From Phragmites australis (Eukaryota > Streptophyta > Magnoliopsida > Poales > Poaceae), in assembly GCF_958298935.1 (NCBI RefSeq), contig NC_084941.1:21256001-21320000 (forward strand): a DNA stretch of 64,000 nt, read 5' to 3'. Below are positions 45,076-56,876 of the stretch, piece after piece. The notes under the pieces are model-generated. The model was not told the DNA's origin. It saw nothing but the letters and a program-made list of their open reading frames with translations, and did not search any database. The translations under genes and the position numbers were made by a program. Numbering within the stretch: position 1 is the first letter of the stretch; each line of letters begins with the position of its first letter.

Positions 45076-46085
45076 TCGATCAGTCATAATGCCAACTTCT
45101 TATAAAATCACGCTGAGCTTCTACTGTCACAGGGCAGATAATTTCAACCAAACATCTCTCAAGACATGAAACTCATCAGCTAATTCAGAGGACCTCAGTT
45201 GTATCAATTCTCATTTCTCAACAACAGTCAACACCAAAGGTGAATTCGGCTAATGGAGGACTCGAATAACAGCATTATAACTCTATTGCAACAAGACAAC
45301 AAATGGCTACCAATAATTACCTTTATATTCTAGTGAAAGGAAGTATACAATCTAGTAGGGTGCAAATAGAAAGAAAAAACTAAAATCTGCAATTAGTCTA
45401 AGTCAACCAAACAAAGTGGCACCAAGAGTTTAAAGAACACACCAAAGTCCCACCATTCAATTAGGCTAGTTCAACATAGAATTATTACATGCAACTCAAA
45501 TACGCAATATCTCACTACCTAGCCCATCCAACCAACCGAACACTCTACTTTTTTGTTTTCAATACAATTTCTTGCAAACAAGAGCTCCAGGTACAATTCC
45601 AACACACACGAGATGAGTCCAATAAGCCATAATTTCGTACATAGCATAAAGTTTGCACAAGGGAATTGCACAATTGCCAATATCATCATGAAACCAAACA
45701 AATTCTGGCACCTAATGACCTCTTAAAAAACAATACAATCCACCAGTACTAACCACACATGCTTAGTGTAACCCCATCAGAGCTCCACCTTCATATGCCA
45801 CAAGCCACAACCAGCTCCATGTATGATTTCCAGCATAAACACAAGGCATTCTTATTCAGTACAGACACATAGCAACATTCAGAGATTGACACAATCAGTC
45901 CACGCAAAATCTGCAATCTACCAACATTAACCTACTAGGCAAATATGAGGAATCATGGCTATGATAATCTGCAATCTACCATAGACCATAGTAGACCAAT
46001 CACAGCATCTTAGGTACTTTTGGCACAAAACCACCACAAAATCATGTCATGAGACAGCTATTGTGTTATCTTAACCAATCACATC
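45076..46085. other. Unassigned stretch, possibly CACTA intron sequence
   Basis: No gene recognised. The composition (AT-rich, caaccacacca words) resembles introns of the minus-strand CACTA element that follows. A duplicated 'tctgcaatctaccaac'/'tctgcaatctaccatag' word lies at 45910 and 45970. Confidence 0.3.
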
Positions 46086-46553
46086 TCAACATTGCAGAGG
46101 GAGATGGAGGCGGCGACGTACCTGGGCAAGGGAAGAGGGAGACGACGGGGGCAAGCTCGAGCTTGACAAAGCGAACGGCCAGCTCGACGGAGACAAGGAC
46201 GTCCGGCGGTCCCTCGGCGGTGGGGCGGGGTCCCTTGTCCTCTGTCGGGTAGGCGAGGACGACAGTGGTGAGGATGCGAGGGCTCGACGGCAACAACAAG
46301 GAGGAGAGCTCGATGGCGATGGTGAGGGGTGGGGAGATGGCGAGGGTGTGAGGAGGAGACGACATGCGGCAGTGCAGGAGGACGGTGTCGGGGTGCTCCG
46401 CGTCAGTGTGGACGAGCATGGCGGCGCGAAGGAGGGTGAGACCATGGTGGCGGCGGCGTGAAGGAAGGGTTCTATTGGAGTAAATGAAGGGGGTAGGGAA
46501 GGCACTGGTACTCTTATATAGGGATAAGGTATCACTCTCGGATCGAAACGCAA
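46086..46553 (-). other. Ser/Pro-rich low-complexity frame beside CACTA repeats
   Basis: A 155-codon minus frame (PSPHPSPSPSSSP..., SPLSSSPTRQRTRDPAPPP) on GC-rich sequence, next to the subterminal repeats at 46555. Its position and composition mirror 25342-25824. It could be a first exon of the transposon's gene; no domain is recognised. Confidence 0.4.
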
Positions 46554-46554
46554 C

Positions 46555-46685
46555 CTAGCAGTGATACACTATCACTGCCAGTTGGAGAAGATACTATCAC
46601 TACTGGCTAAATTTACAAACCAGCAGTGATACTTGACTATCACTGTCGTCTATGGTAAAGGGCCGGCAGTGATATTTTATTTACA
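46555..46685. repeat. CACTA subterminal repeats (cagtgata/tatcactg)
   Basis: About seven copies of ggcagtgata or tatcactgcc-type words in both orientations within 130 bp (e.g. tagcagtgatacactatcac, 46557-46577; ccggcagtgatatt, 46661-46676). They lie downstream of the TNP2 stop, as the related repeats at 25854 do. Confidence 0.8.
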
Positions 46686-46953
46686 CAATATATTTTATAT
46701 GGTATTTTTTGTTTTCATATAGTATTAAATAAAATAATAATATGGTATATTGAAGCATAAGTATATTACAATAATTGCACTATGTTAACTAAAATTTAAA
46801 AAGGTATAATTAATACTAATTAACACGGTCTTTAATTAATACAAATTAAAGCAGTCCTTAATTAATACATTTTACAACACCTTAATTAAAACAAATTACA
46901 TCGTGTCATTAGTTAATCCAAGTTAAAGTATGTCCTTAGTTAACTAATACAAT

Positions 46954-49437
46954 TTAGCTACTTTGTCTTAATGATTCACCCTTCATTATGATCATGGCAT
47001 ACATAGGGAGGTTCGTCGGTGTCTTCCATGGACCTAGGTTGACGTCCTCTCCGAAAGAAAGTAGCGCGTTGAATTGATTGTAGCCTTCCTCGTCAACGAC
47101 ATTCTCCACTCCGATAATCTTTCTTTTTTCTTGAAGAACCATGTGACACTCCTCCTTGTTAGTCGGGTCCAGGTCCTTTATATAAAAGACTTGCATATCA
47201 TGATTCGCAAGTACGAATGGTTCTTCTATGTATTCAATGAGTTTTTGTCCACTGTAGTCATACCGTACTTGTCGCTCTTCACGCCCTGTGCGAGTCTGAC
47301 CTATTGGTACCGGAAAAGAGGAACCTTTAACACTCCATAGTCGAGCTCCTATATCTCCTCTATGAATCCGTAGTAGGTCTCCATATTTCCATTGCAGTTG
47401 TAGGTATCTATACAAATATCGCTATTTTTGTTGGCACTCTTATTATCATGAGCTCTCGTATAAAATGTATAGTTATTTATATCATATCCTTGGAATATGA
47501 GGATTGTAGTTGACGGTTCATGCTCTCGTGCGATCCAAATATCAAACTGCCCTAGGTTTCTGGTGCGTAGCATCTTTTGGTGTTCTTCGACATACGGTTC
47601 ACTAGAACTGATTGTTGTAGAACTGTGAAATGTGCTTGCGTGAATGAAACAGGGTCATTAGTGTGGAATGAGTTTGCACCTATCATCCCTTTCCCCTGTA
47701 GACTCCCCTCATGGCGAGATACAGGCACACCGATCGATTTGAAATTCATGTAGTCGACGCAGAAATCAATGACCTCTTCGGTTCCCTAGCCCTCGGCCAT
47801 GCAGCCTTTTGGCTGATTTTGGTTACAAACATATTTCTTCAGAACTCCCATGAACATCTCAAAATGGTACATCTGATGCAGAAACACGAGACCAAGAATC
47901 TATATCTCTTTCACAATGTGAACAATGAGATGCACCATGATATCAAAAAAGGATGGAGGGAACAACGCCTCAAGCTGGGATATAGTCTCAACCATGTCTT
48001 CCTGTAGCTTATCTAGCTTGGTCGGATCGATGGCCTTCTGTGATATTGCGTTGAAAAATGAACATAGATTTATGATTGGGTTTCAAACCTTCAGCGGCAG
48101 AATACCTCTAATTGCAATTGGAAGCATCTATGTCATCATCACATGACAATCATGAGACTTCGTGCCAGTTAATTTCAAACCTTTCATGTTTACTAGACTC
48201 TTTATGTTGGCGGAGAAACCGGATGGAATTTTGATTCCATGCAAGCACTTGCACATTGCAATTTTCTCCGTATTGCTCAAACTGTAGCTAGCGGGACCAA
48301 GATATTTGTCGTCTTCTTCCATATCTTAGGGATGTAGATCCTATCTGAGTTTCAAATATTTTAGGTCCTTCCGTGCTTGGAGTGTATCCTTTGTTTTGTT
48401 AGTTATGTCTAGTAACGTACCAATCAAGCTATCACACACGTTCTTCTCAATATGCATGACATCGATTACATGTTGAACCACCAAATTCGGCCAATAAGCT
48501 AAGTGATAAAAAACATTTTTTTTTTCCACATAGGTGCTCTAAGATTAGATTTTGGAACCGGTATACTCCCGCGTCCATTTCCAAGGATAACCCTAAGTCC
48601 CTTTAACTTCTCATATACATGTCTCCCAGTGTGATGCATAGGAGGTGATCGAGTCTCTACTTTCCCATCAAAAACTCTCTTGTTGCTGCGGTACAAGTGA
48701 TCCTTGCGAAGAAATTTACGATGACCTAGGTACATCATTTTTCAGCTATTCTTTAGCCACAAGCTCTCTATTTCATCTAAGCAATACACGCATGCATAGT
48801 AGCCTTTGACAGTCTGTCCCGATAGGTTGCCAAGGGCTGGCCAATATTTGATTTTTACGAACAATATTACATGTAGGGTGAAGTTCTCTCGTTTATATTC
48901 ATCTCATACCTGCACACCATTGTTACACGGTATTACAAGATCTTCCATTAATGGTTTTAGATAAACATCCATATCGTTGACAGGTTGCCTTGGCCCTGGT
49001 ATCAGCACCGGCATCATAATGTACTTCTGCTTCATACACAACTAAGAAAGAAGGTTGTAGATACATAGAGTCATAGTCCAAATGCTATGACTGCTGCTCA
49101 TATTGCCGAATGGATTCATCTCATCCGTACTCAACCCAAATCATATATTCCTCACATCTTTTTCAAAGGGCTTCTTGTATTTCCTATTGATGGTTCTCCA
49201 CTACGTAGAATCAGCGGGGTGTCTCAGCATTACATCATCCTTGCACTCCTCGGCGTGCCATCGCATCAGTTCGGCATGCCTTTTATTCGCAAATTGTAGG
49301 AAACAAGCCCTTGGATAGATTGTAGCAATTAGTTTAGGGCATGTATATGACAGCACTAATTGCATCCCGAAGTAGCACCACCTGTGCAAATACATTTTCA
49401 TTATGTAACAACATCTCAAAAGCATACACAAAATCAA
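46954..49437 (-). pseudogene. CACTA TNP2 transposase remnant (Transposase_21, DUF4218, DUF4216)
   Basis: Reading the minus strand: ANKRHAELMRWHAEECKDD and MLRHPADS (49437-49201); a region encoding FGLSTDEMNPFGNMSSSHS and TLCIYN (about 49060-49140); VMMPVLIPGPRQPV-like (about 48960-49030); YLGHRKFLRKDHLYRSNKRVF (48738 on); LAYWPNLVVQHVIDVMHIEKNVCDSLIGTLLDI (48529-48400); CKCLHGIKIPSGFSANI; a DUF4218 part (about 47750-48060); DUF4216 with FVLANHDMQVFYIKDLDP (47415-46954). Domain order is complete for TNP2, but stops and frame changes separate nearly every block, so it is inactive. Confidence 0.88.
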
Positions 49438-50570
49438 GCATTCACCTCATACAAAAACCCCACGACACGACAAAACCGGCAAACTGAAAATTCAAACATA
49501 CCGTAGCAAATCTGCTTCAAAATTTTGTATTTTCTTACTACACAAAACATATAAAACTATAACATTTCTTTAAACTAGAGAATGAGAGCTACAACTTCTA
49601 CGAATACATGATATTTAAATTCTGAAATTATCTATGCCTAACATGCAATTGAAAACAGATGACTGAATCTGTCTCCCGCATCTTGACAGCAACATTCAGA
49701 CAAGTATCACGGACAAACCACAACTCCAAATGACATGAAAATTTTACAAAAAAATATATAACACCATGATCTACAACTTTAGTTTTGATGGGTCACAACT
49801 CAGAGGTCTACAAAACCTCTGAATCATCCCTCGAACAGAGACTGTTTATCTGAAGCTAAAACTGCGACAGCAAATTTCAACAGGGCATATCTCACAAACC
49901 ACAAAGGCTATGACAGAGAACTCTACATGAATGGAAACATAATTCCAAGCCCTACAACATTCTAGCTATGAAAATTTTGAGGAAACATAGCTAAGGTCAT
50001 CGAATCGACTGCAGAAGCAGCACTGCTCAAACTGAATTTCCTGAACTGAAACAGAACATACTGCTGACTTCAAACAGTCATATCTCCTAAATCGTGCGAG
50101 TTAAAATTCTGAAATTTTTATAGCAACTAGAAAGTGGAATTAACTACAACTTCCTAGCTGACAGATTCTGCAGGAAAAATCATTTTAGTCACCAAAACAA
50201 AAAAACAATCACAGTGCTCAATATGCCAATGCAGAACAATACATCCACATATATATCTGTTGGCACGGAATTGGGCAACGCCTCGCCAACATGTTTTCTG
50301 TCAAGGATACTTATCGCTTTTTGCAGTGACGTACGACTTGTTTACAAGCAAACAAGCGAAGGGAAAAAAAGAAAAGAAGAAGTTTGCACCGAAGCATTTC
50401 AAGGGAAAAGAAGAAAATGTTCAACTCACCGGATGGTTCGGTATGAATGGAATGAACACCGGAGCTTTTTACACAGAGATATTACAGAGGCTCGGATGAC
50501 TCAAGATAACTCACCGGATAGTTCGGCGATGGAGTTCAAGTTACACCGGACAATCCGGTGTTCACAATGA
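49438..50570. other. LTR-like, unassigned sequence with ccgga palindromes
   Basis: A long AT-rich section with 'acaaccaca', 'ctacaact' and 'tcataactc'-type words common in grass LTR regions. At its right end are caccggatggttcgg (50429), caccggatagttcgg (50512) and the palindrome caccggacaatccggtg (50544-50560), typical U3 words. No borders or frames found. Confidence 0.35.
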
Positions 50571-50584
50571 GGTCATGAGTGGGG

Positions 50585-51110
50585 TTCCAACAGCTTTTTC
50601 CAATACGAACATAATTATCCGTAGCATCCGCTGGTACTCCATAAACTAGCTGAAGTAAAGTTCCAGTAATTTTCTGCAAAGGAGATAACCCAAGTTGTCC
50701 AGCTACATTTCTTCTCTGCACAAAATAGAGGTCATGTCCTTCTACAGCTTATGCAATGCGCAAAAACAGAGACCGTGACATTCTAAACCTGTGGTGAAAA
50801 GAAAAATGAGCACAGGAGGTTCAACAAACAAGATGAACAAAACTATATGGACAGATTGTAAACCTATGACGGAAGAACATTGGGTCGTATATTGGATTAT
50901 CTGAAAAATAATCTTGGTATAGTCTTCCATGCCCTCCAACTCTATCGTGTTGAAGTTTCTGCCGTCCAGGCCGGAACCTCCATAGAGTTGAGCGTTACCG
51001 AGCTGGTGTTGTTGGTGGACTAGCTGCCTTGCAACAAGAAGCACTTTATCGTCATCATCCGACGACGACGAATCCAACACATATTGCATGGTTAATCCGT
51101 GATGACTCAT
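50585..51110 (-). pseudogene. PIF/Harbinger transposase (Plant_tran) N-terminal half, broken
   Basis: ATG at 51110 (minus) gives MSHHGLTMQYVLDSSSSDDDDK, then YGGSGLDGRN (the GGS-xGR block). A frame change leads to LYQDYFSDNPIYDPMFFRHR; a 75-bp intron (50789-50863, gtttac...cacag) joins to RMSRSLFLRIA, a stop, EGHDLYFVQRRNVAGQLGLSPLQK and LVYGVPADATDNYVRIGKS. This is the plant PIF transposase N-terminus. It ends at about 50585, before the DDE residues. It lies 470 bp downstream of the DUF6598 gene on the same strand. Confidence 0.85.
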
Positions 51111-51239
51111 TTTTAATCGATGTTGGAGGAGTAGCAGAGAGGATGATGAAGAATGATGTGAAGGAGCAGCAACCAGATGGCTGCCTATATATAGAGCGGA
51201 GATATAACCGTCGGAAAACCGTATAAAAAAACTAATCGT

Positions 51240-51452
51240 TAGAATATAGCCATTGAAAAAAAAATAGCAGTTGAAATAAAACCGATGCAAGAAACAACTA
51301 TTGTATATTAATAAAATATAGTATTTAAGATATAGAGATTGAGATTTAGCTAATATGCTATAGTGTGTACAAATATGGAGAGAAATATTTTAAAGTGAAT
51401 AGCTAAATAAAAATATAACCAGCCAAATTTAACTAATCTGCTCAAGTTGCTC
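51240..51452. repeat. Probable 5' terminal region of the Harbinger element
   Basis: On the minus strand the segment starts gagcaacttgagcagatta, resembling the GAGCATCTCCAGCAGA-type ends of some grass DNA transposons, directly after TTA (51453-51455), the usual target site. The opposite end is not found, so this is tentative. Confidence 0.4.
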
Positions 51453-51582
51453 TTATTCGGTGCAAGTTTACCATGCATATACATATGGCAAAGCCGCGTT
51501 ACTGTTTTCGAAGTATACCTGCATGCCGATTGCCTCCTCGAGTGGGCTGGCGTGAGAAACTATCATCTGGAGAGTTACATGA

Positions 51583-52639
51583 TTAATTGTCCCACCACGT
51601 GATCTTCACTTCAATCTCCCCGTTCCTGCCCACAAGACGCTTCACGTGCTGACCGTCAAGCTCAGGATAGAACTCCAGATAGCCTTTCGCGATCTCATCG
51701 CCGGAGCGAGCACGCAGATCCGCCTCTACCGTGAGGGGCCATGCTAACGGCACCGCGAGGACGGATCTGGCCAGCGGAATCGTCGACAATCCCTCCAGCC
51801 TCGCTCTCGCGAGTACGCTCTCGTCGGATTCGCTGTCGAAGAGCACGATTCCAACCTCGAACAGCCGGCTACGCGCGGTGATCCTCCCACGGACACAGGC
51901 GGGGCCGCCATCCTCTCCATGGACGAGCTTCACCTCGACGACGCCTTCGACCGCGTTACTCAGCACGGCGTAGGTCACCTCTGCAGGGCCGCAGCGAGTG
52001 TCGACGGTCTGGGAGATGGCCTTGTCATGCTCCACGCTCGGGTGGTACACGTCCCAAGAAATCTTGCCAGTTTTGTTACCACCCTCTTGCGAAGAAGGTG
52101 GTGGTTCTTGGCTGCCATCGTCGAGGTCAAGCGTAATTGCAACACTCCCATCCGCGGAGATAGCTCGATGTGGACCAGTTAGCACGAGTCCATCCTGTTC
52201 ACGTGATGGATATCTCAATTAATCTCGGATAATCGAGCTATACGAATGAATCAGGCTGTCCGAATCAAAGAGGAGAATTAATTTTTTTTAACAAACAGTG
52301 AATCATGCATACACCCAATCAATCCGATTAGGCTCCACTACTGCATGAGAGAAAGAGAGATTACTAGTAGCATTTGAACGGAACCATCCTGCAAGTCAGT
52401 CGCACCTGAGCACGGGAAGAAGGGTGGAAGCGGGTGGGCTGATCACGTTCGCGGCTGTAGACGACCTGCCCGCGCTTGCCGTCGGAGACGCTCACGGTGC
52501 CGCAGGGAGGCGCCCCAGCTGCTCCGCCGACGAGGCGCAAGGAGAACACCTCCACCAGCTGTCGCCCATAAGCCGGCACCCGGGCGGCAGCGCGCAGCTG
52601 CTCGGCGGTCGGGCCAGCGTAGCCGGTGGCAGAAACCAT
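51583..52639 (-). CDS. DUF6598-domain protein (two exons)
   Basis: Exon 1 52639-52406 (78 codons, ATG at 52639), intron 52195-52405 with GT...AG (gtgcga to gaacag), exon 2 52194-51583 ending TAA: 281 aa, in phase. Conserved blocks: VEVFSLRLVGGA, CGTVSVSDG, QDGLVLTGPHRAIS across the splice, DVYHPSVEHDK, and the signature STIPLARSVLAVPLAWPLTVEADL ... KRLVGRNGEIEVKITWWDN. DUF6598 proteins are abundant in grasses; some occur fused to toxin-like (ribosome-inactivating) domains, but none is present here. Function unknown. No stop or frameshift; likely intact, GC-rich unlike its surroundings. Confidence 0.85.
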
Positions 52640-52839
52640 CGTCTGGGAACTTCCAAAGTTCCAAGTCGCTCTATGCGCCCCTTCGCGCTACCTCGTCCGT
52701 TCCTTTTTTCTTTTCTACACTTGTTAGAGTTCCTTTTGACTTTCGTAAGAGCGGAAGAAATTTACTTACTACTAAGTAGAGAGGCTTCAAACATGTAGTT
52801 TTTTTTAAGACAATCGTGCAATAAATAATTGACAAAAAA

Positions 52840-54602
52840 ATATTTTTTTTAAACATGCAGAAGAGCTACGTATCATTAAATTAAGATAAAAAAATATTCA
52901 AATACAAGACCGTACCGATGGTCGTGTTAGTTTTTATCAAAAAGCGCGTCACAGACGACCACACTCAAAAGAACTCAACCGATCAAAGAACCTAACTCTA
53001 CTACCCTCCTAAGCACCAAAGACAAGCCTCATCATTGATCTCCCGCAGCAGGGATGGGACACTAGGCCTAACACCATCGAAGGTACATCGGTTCCGATGC
53101 TTCTAAATGGACCAAGTAACGAGGATGACCAAGGAGTTGAGACCCTTGCGGCCTCTATGGGGGCTTTGTGTTGTGCTCGCCTCCACCAATCCTGAAAGCT
53201 ACTGTCAAGATGTCACGGTGCCAAACCCTGCATCCCAACGTGCTAAAGCACCTTAAACCACACCTCTCTAGCAAACACGCAGTTCGTAAGAAGGTGTTGT
53301 ATCGTTTCCTTCGCTTGATCACAGAGCGGGCAGCTAGATGGGTATTGAAGGCCTCGGTGCGCTAGGCGATCTGCAGTCCAACACCTGTTCAGTGTGGCAA
53401 GCCAAATGAAGAATTTAACCCTTAGCGGTGCTCACGTCTTCCAGATTCTCCTGCAAGGTTCGAAGCCGATGGCACATATGAAGAACCGGCGATACACTGA
53501 GCGTGTCGAGAACTTTCCTGAGGGCGCTAGAGTCCATACATGCTAGTCAGGGCAGTCGCCCTGTAGGGCAATACCCTCCACCGCATCCCACACTCGTAGG
53601 AAGTCCACGAGCATCGGGATAGACAAGCCGCCGCTAATATCCCAGAGCCAGGCACGGTCTTGTAAGGCGTAAAAAACTGAGCGTTTAGCGACCACCTTCT
53701 TCGCCATGAACAGTAGCAAAGCTGGTGCCAAGTTCTACAAAGAGCGACCAAATAGCCAACGATCCGACCAAAAGAGCGTTGATTTGTTGTCTCCCACCAC
53801 AGACACCATAGACATGGCAAAGAGCGCTTGCACATTGCCATGAATCGCGATGCCGATCGTCGCCCATGAACAGTTCATCTGTGTTTTTTTAACTAAAGCA
53901 AGCGCATCCAGAGCGACCAACCGAGGAGCTCGAGATTGTGAATGTCCAGACCACCTAGCTCCAACGGCCGACATACACGTCCCCCTGGACCTGCTTCCTT
54001 CCCTTCGAGAGAAACGCTCTCAGTCACTTATTAATAGCTTTGATCACCCACTTCGGTACTTCTAGTGACATGAGAGTGTAGATGGAGACCGCTGTGAGCA
54101 CCACGGGAATCAGGATAGATCTTCCTGTGTTATTCATTAGCCCCGCCTTCCATCCCGGGAGCAGATCGTCGATCCTGTCAATGAGGGGCTGCAGGTCTGT
54201 CCGTCGCAATTTTCTAATCGATAAAGGCAGGCCCAAGTACTTGTAGGGGAAGCTGGAAACCTTGCGAGGCAACTCCGATTGTACAAGGGCCAAGTCATTG
54301 TCCAGGCATTGGATTGGAATGATAGAACTTTTGAGCATGTTGGTTTTCAAACCCGACGCCATGCCAAAGGAGTGAAAAATGGTCTTGGTAATGGACAGAT
54401 TCCGGATCGTTGGTTGGATAAACAACACAACGTCATCCGCGTACATGAAGAAACAACATCGGAGATAAAAAGTCACCTTGAGGAAACAAATGTTTACATA
54501 CACATAGGCTAGGACATGTCCAACCAAACACTTGATGGAAACAGACATTGACGTGATAGGCAAGGGAGGCAGCAGAGTGTAGACTGAGCCCAAGAGAACC
54601 AC
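52840..54602 (-). pseudogene. LINE (non-LTR retrotransposon) RT remnant
   Basis: The minus frame 54602-54024 holds reverse-transcriptase sequence with the active box FMYADDVVLFIQP, KTNMLKSSIIPI and FPYKYLGLPLSIRKLRR, then a thumb region. Downstream, in shifting frames with stops: CRPLELGGLDIHNLELLGWSLRMRWLW and a zf-RVT-like part (CPLCDQAKET-like, about 53300). It ends near 52840 with a poly-A/T-rich tail (tgtttaaaaaaaatatttttttg). 5'-truncated: no endonuclease is seen. Insertion borders not resolved. Confidence 0.85.
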
Positions 54603-55115
54603 TTCACTGCTCAGATTCGTGAAGGGATTTTCATTTTATTCAGTGTTCTAACGATTTTTTTATATTCTAATCATGAATGGATTTTTAAGGTTATTTTCTT
54701 CAGAACGAGATTCTTTTTCCTTTCTCTTCGCGATTCTCCTCAAAAGAAAGCTGTTAGAGATGAGAGAAAATAAAGAGAATAAGAACGGAGAAGAGAATCG
54801 AGAAGGAAACGAAATGAAGTAAATATGATTGGAGATGGTCTAAGCATAATACCATGGTCAAGGTTTCCCTTAAGGACCCTGATTCACATCGTGAAAAGAT
54901 TTTAGTTTTCTTCAGCGCTCTAACGGTTTCTCTTTATGATTCCCGTTATAAAGAGATTTCTAAGATCATTTCTTTTAGGACGGAATTCTCTATCATTTTC
55001 ATTAGCGATTTCTCTCAAAGGAAAGCTGTTAGATTTAAAAAAAATATAAAAACAGGGAAGAAAATCAAGAAGAAACAAAATAAAGAGAAGATGATTAAAG
55101 ATGATCTAAAACTAG
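54603..55115. repeat. Two adjacent copies of a ~230-bp MITE-like repeat
   Basis: Copies about 54615-54845 and 54885-55115 are homologous along their length: shared words gaaaagctgttaga-like (aaagaaagctgttagagatg / aaaggaaagctgttagattt), ctctaacg-tttt, and ends ggagatggtctaa / aagatgatctaaa. Both end in gatggtctaagc-type sequence reminiscent of the TIR gaccatctccaatc. No target duplication read with confidence. Confidence 0.6.
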
Positions 55116-55680
55116 ATCAGTGAGAGATTTCCTATCGGTGTTTTCAAAGTACTACGTAAGCAACAGAACATTTAGTTGATAATTAAAATAGTCTTCTACG
55201 ATACATCGTTACATTTTTAGAGAGATATGCAAAATGCAAATATTCTCTTGTAAATGTTGTGTTCCCATCTACCTTCGGACAAATATGCAAATGGAGGTGG
55301 ATAAATTATATAGTCTCTGCCTGCCTAGCAGCAAGGGCGAGCAGACACGTCGCTCGTTTAACTGTGTACTTATATATAATATAAATAGGTCTAAAGTTGA
55401 AACGCGGAGTTAATGGTTTGGTTGTCAAGTCATATAACGTCACAGGACGCGCTCCAGTCCGTATCCATCATTGTTAATAGTTGTCCGTCATATGGTGAGG
55501 CACGCAATTCGCGGTGCTGGTGGTTACGTGCAAGGAACGCAAAGCGGACGATCCCACGCATAATAAAGGCACCCAGTTGGAATACGGAAGAGCCGAGAAT
55601 ATTACGGCAGAAACCAGGGTCACATTTTACGCTAGAAACAAATGAAAGAAAACTAGGGAAAACGAGCAAAGAGCGGCGTA
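55116..55680. other. Unassigned intergenic sequence
   Basis: No gene recognised; the ORFs are short and antisense to each other. Confidence 0.3.
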
Positions 55681-55920
55681 CTCCCTCCTGTCATAAGTAG
55701 ATTCAGATTCAATTAAATTTTTAAAATTTTAATCTTTAATAGTTTTTAAACTATTTAGTTTAGAAACATAAAAATTATATGTATAGATTTATCTAAAATA
55801 ATTTCATAATATTTTCTTTTTATTATATATTATAACTATATTTTAATAGTAAATAATGATCAAAATTGCACAACAAAGAAAATGAAAAAAAAAATATTAG
55901 GTATTTATGATCAAAGGCAG
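55681..55920. mobile_element. Stowaway-like MITE
   Basis: Left end ctccctcctgtcataagta, right end (reversed) ctgcctttgatcataaata, with TA on both sides (55679-55680 and 55921-55922). 240 bp and strongly AT-rich with atttta runs. CTCCCTCCGT-type ends and TA target are the Stowaway signature, here decayed. Confidence 0.75.
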
Positions 55921-55984
55921 TACAAGTTTGAAGCATATTACGAAGGGAAAAGAGAAAAATTCATACTCTATTGCAAACGTGCGA

Positions 55985-56165
55985 GTGCACGCGTGGTCGT
56001 GGGCTCGGTTGTGAGGTCAGCCGCACGGGTTCAAGCCCCGGCTCACCCATGTTGGTGGGGGCGTTTCATGGTGCCGCTCCACCTGCCTATGTTCCGAGTT
56101 TTAGGGAACACGAGTGTCGGTGTAAAGAATGGTAGGGTCTCCTCGCAGGTGGATCCACACCGATA
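55985..56165 (+). repeat. tRNA-like / SINE-like patch
   Basis: A perfect B box ggttcaagccc (56029-56039) preceded by tgggctcggttgtgag, an A-box-like stretch, about 32 bp upstream; the 3' side continues with gctccacctgcc...ggtggatccacacc (56071-56161), which forms an inverted repeat with the earlier gcaggtgg. It resembles the head of a tRNA-derived SINE. No poly-T tail or target duplication established. Confidence 0.45.
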
Positions 56166-56179
56166 AAATATTAGCAGGT

Positions 56180-56876
56180 GTTATATGCCATGTTTATCCG
56201 GAACCGTGGTCACCCCGCGCGAACAGTCAGCGACCGCGCGAACAGCCAGCAGTTGTGCGAACAGGCTCTCCAACCAAGCTCTGCGACCAGTCACCAGGTC
56301 GTAGGAGCAAACCCCACGACCTGTCTCCTCGGGTTGCGGGACATGTATGTGTCTAAACAGTCTAATCACAATAAATATTTTTTCACTTGAGTTTTTTCCT
56401 TCCCCGGGTCCTCCGGTCGACCAAGGCGTGGTCGGCGTAGAGATGCTGTGTCCCGTCCCGTAGGTCAAGAGATTTTTTGCAGGTGCGCAAGGGGCGCGTG
56501 GGGACGTGACAGAGCAGTCCCGGCAACCGAGATAACGCAGGCAGTGGAGCGATGGGACAGACTCTGTAGCGCTGTAGAGCAAGTGGGATACGTCTGCTCT
56601 TAGTAATGATTGGCCTAGGTGGGAAGCTCTAACTAAGCCTAGGTCTATGTCTTAACTTACGTGTAAATCCTCTCTCTCTCTAATGTATAAAGGGAAGAGT
56701 ACCAGGCTTGTAAAAGAGGAGATTCAGGCTAAGAGAGGCAAAAAAGAAGGAGAGGAAGGCTGGGCAAGAACATCAGCTGTAACCAATTTAGGCCACAAGA
56801 AAAGAATACACAGGATGTAGGGCTATTACCCTAAGGGGGCCTGAACCTGGATAATTCTCGGTGTTCTTGTCACGTC
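56180..56876 (+). mobile_element. LTR fragment (gypsy-type), truncated
   Basis: A TATA-like tgtataaaggg lies at 56682-56692, followed by cttgtaaaagag, then gtagggctattaccctaag...ggcctgaacctggataatt (56817-56854), the standard wording of U5 in grass gypsy LTRs. Left end unclear (56180-56340 contains cgcgaacagtcagcgaccgcgcgaacagccagc repeats). It abuts the next repeat at about 56877 without a visible boundary motif. Confidence 0.5.

Noticed and set aside
50742..51290. A 182-codon membrane-like protein
   Set aside because: The hydrophobic ends are out-of-frame or intron translation; in the proper frames this is a PIF transposase N-terminus.
51583..52639. Ribosome-inactivating-type toxin gene
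   Set aside because: DUF6598 is sometimes fused to such a domain in grasses, but no RIP-like sequence is present here.
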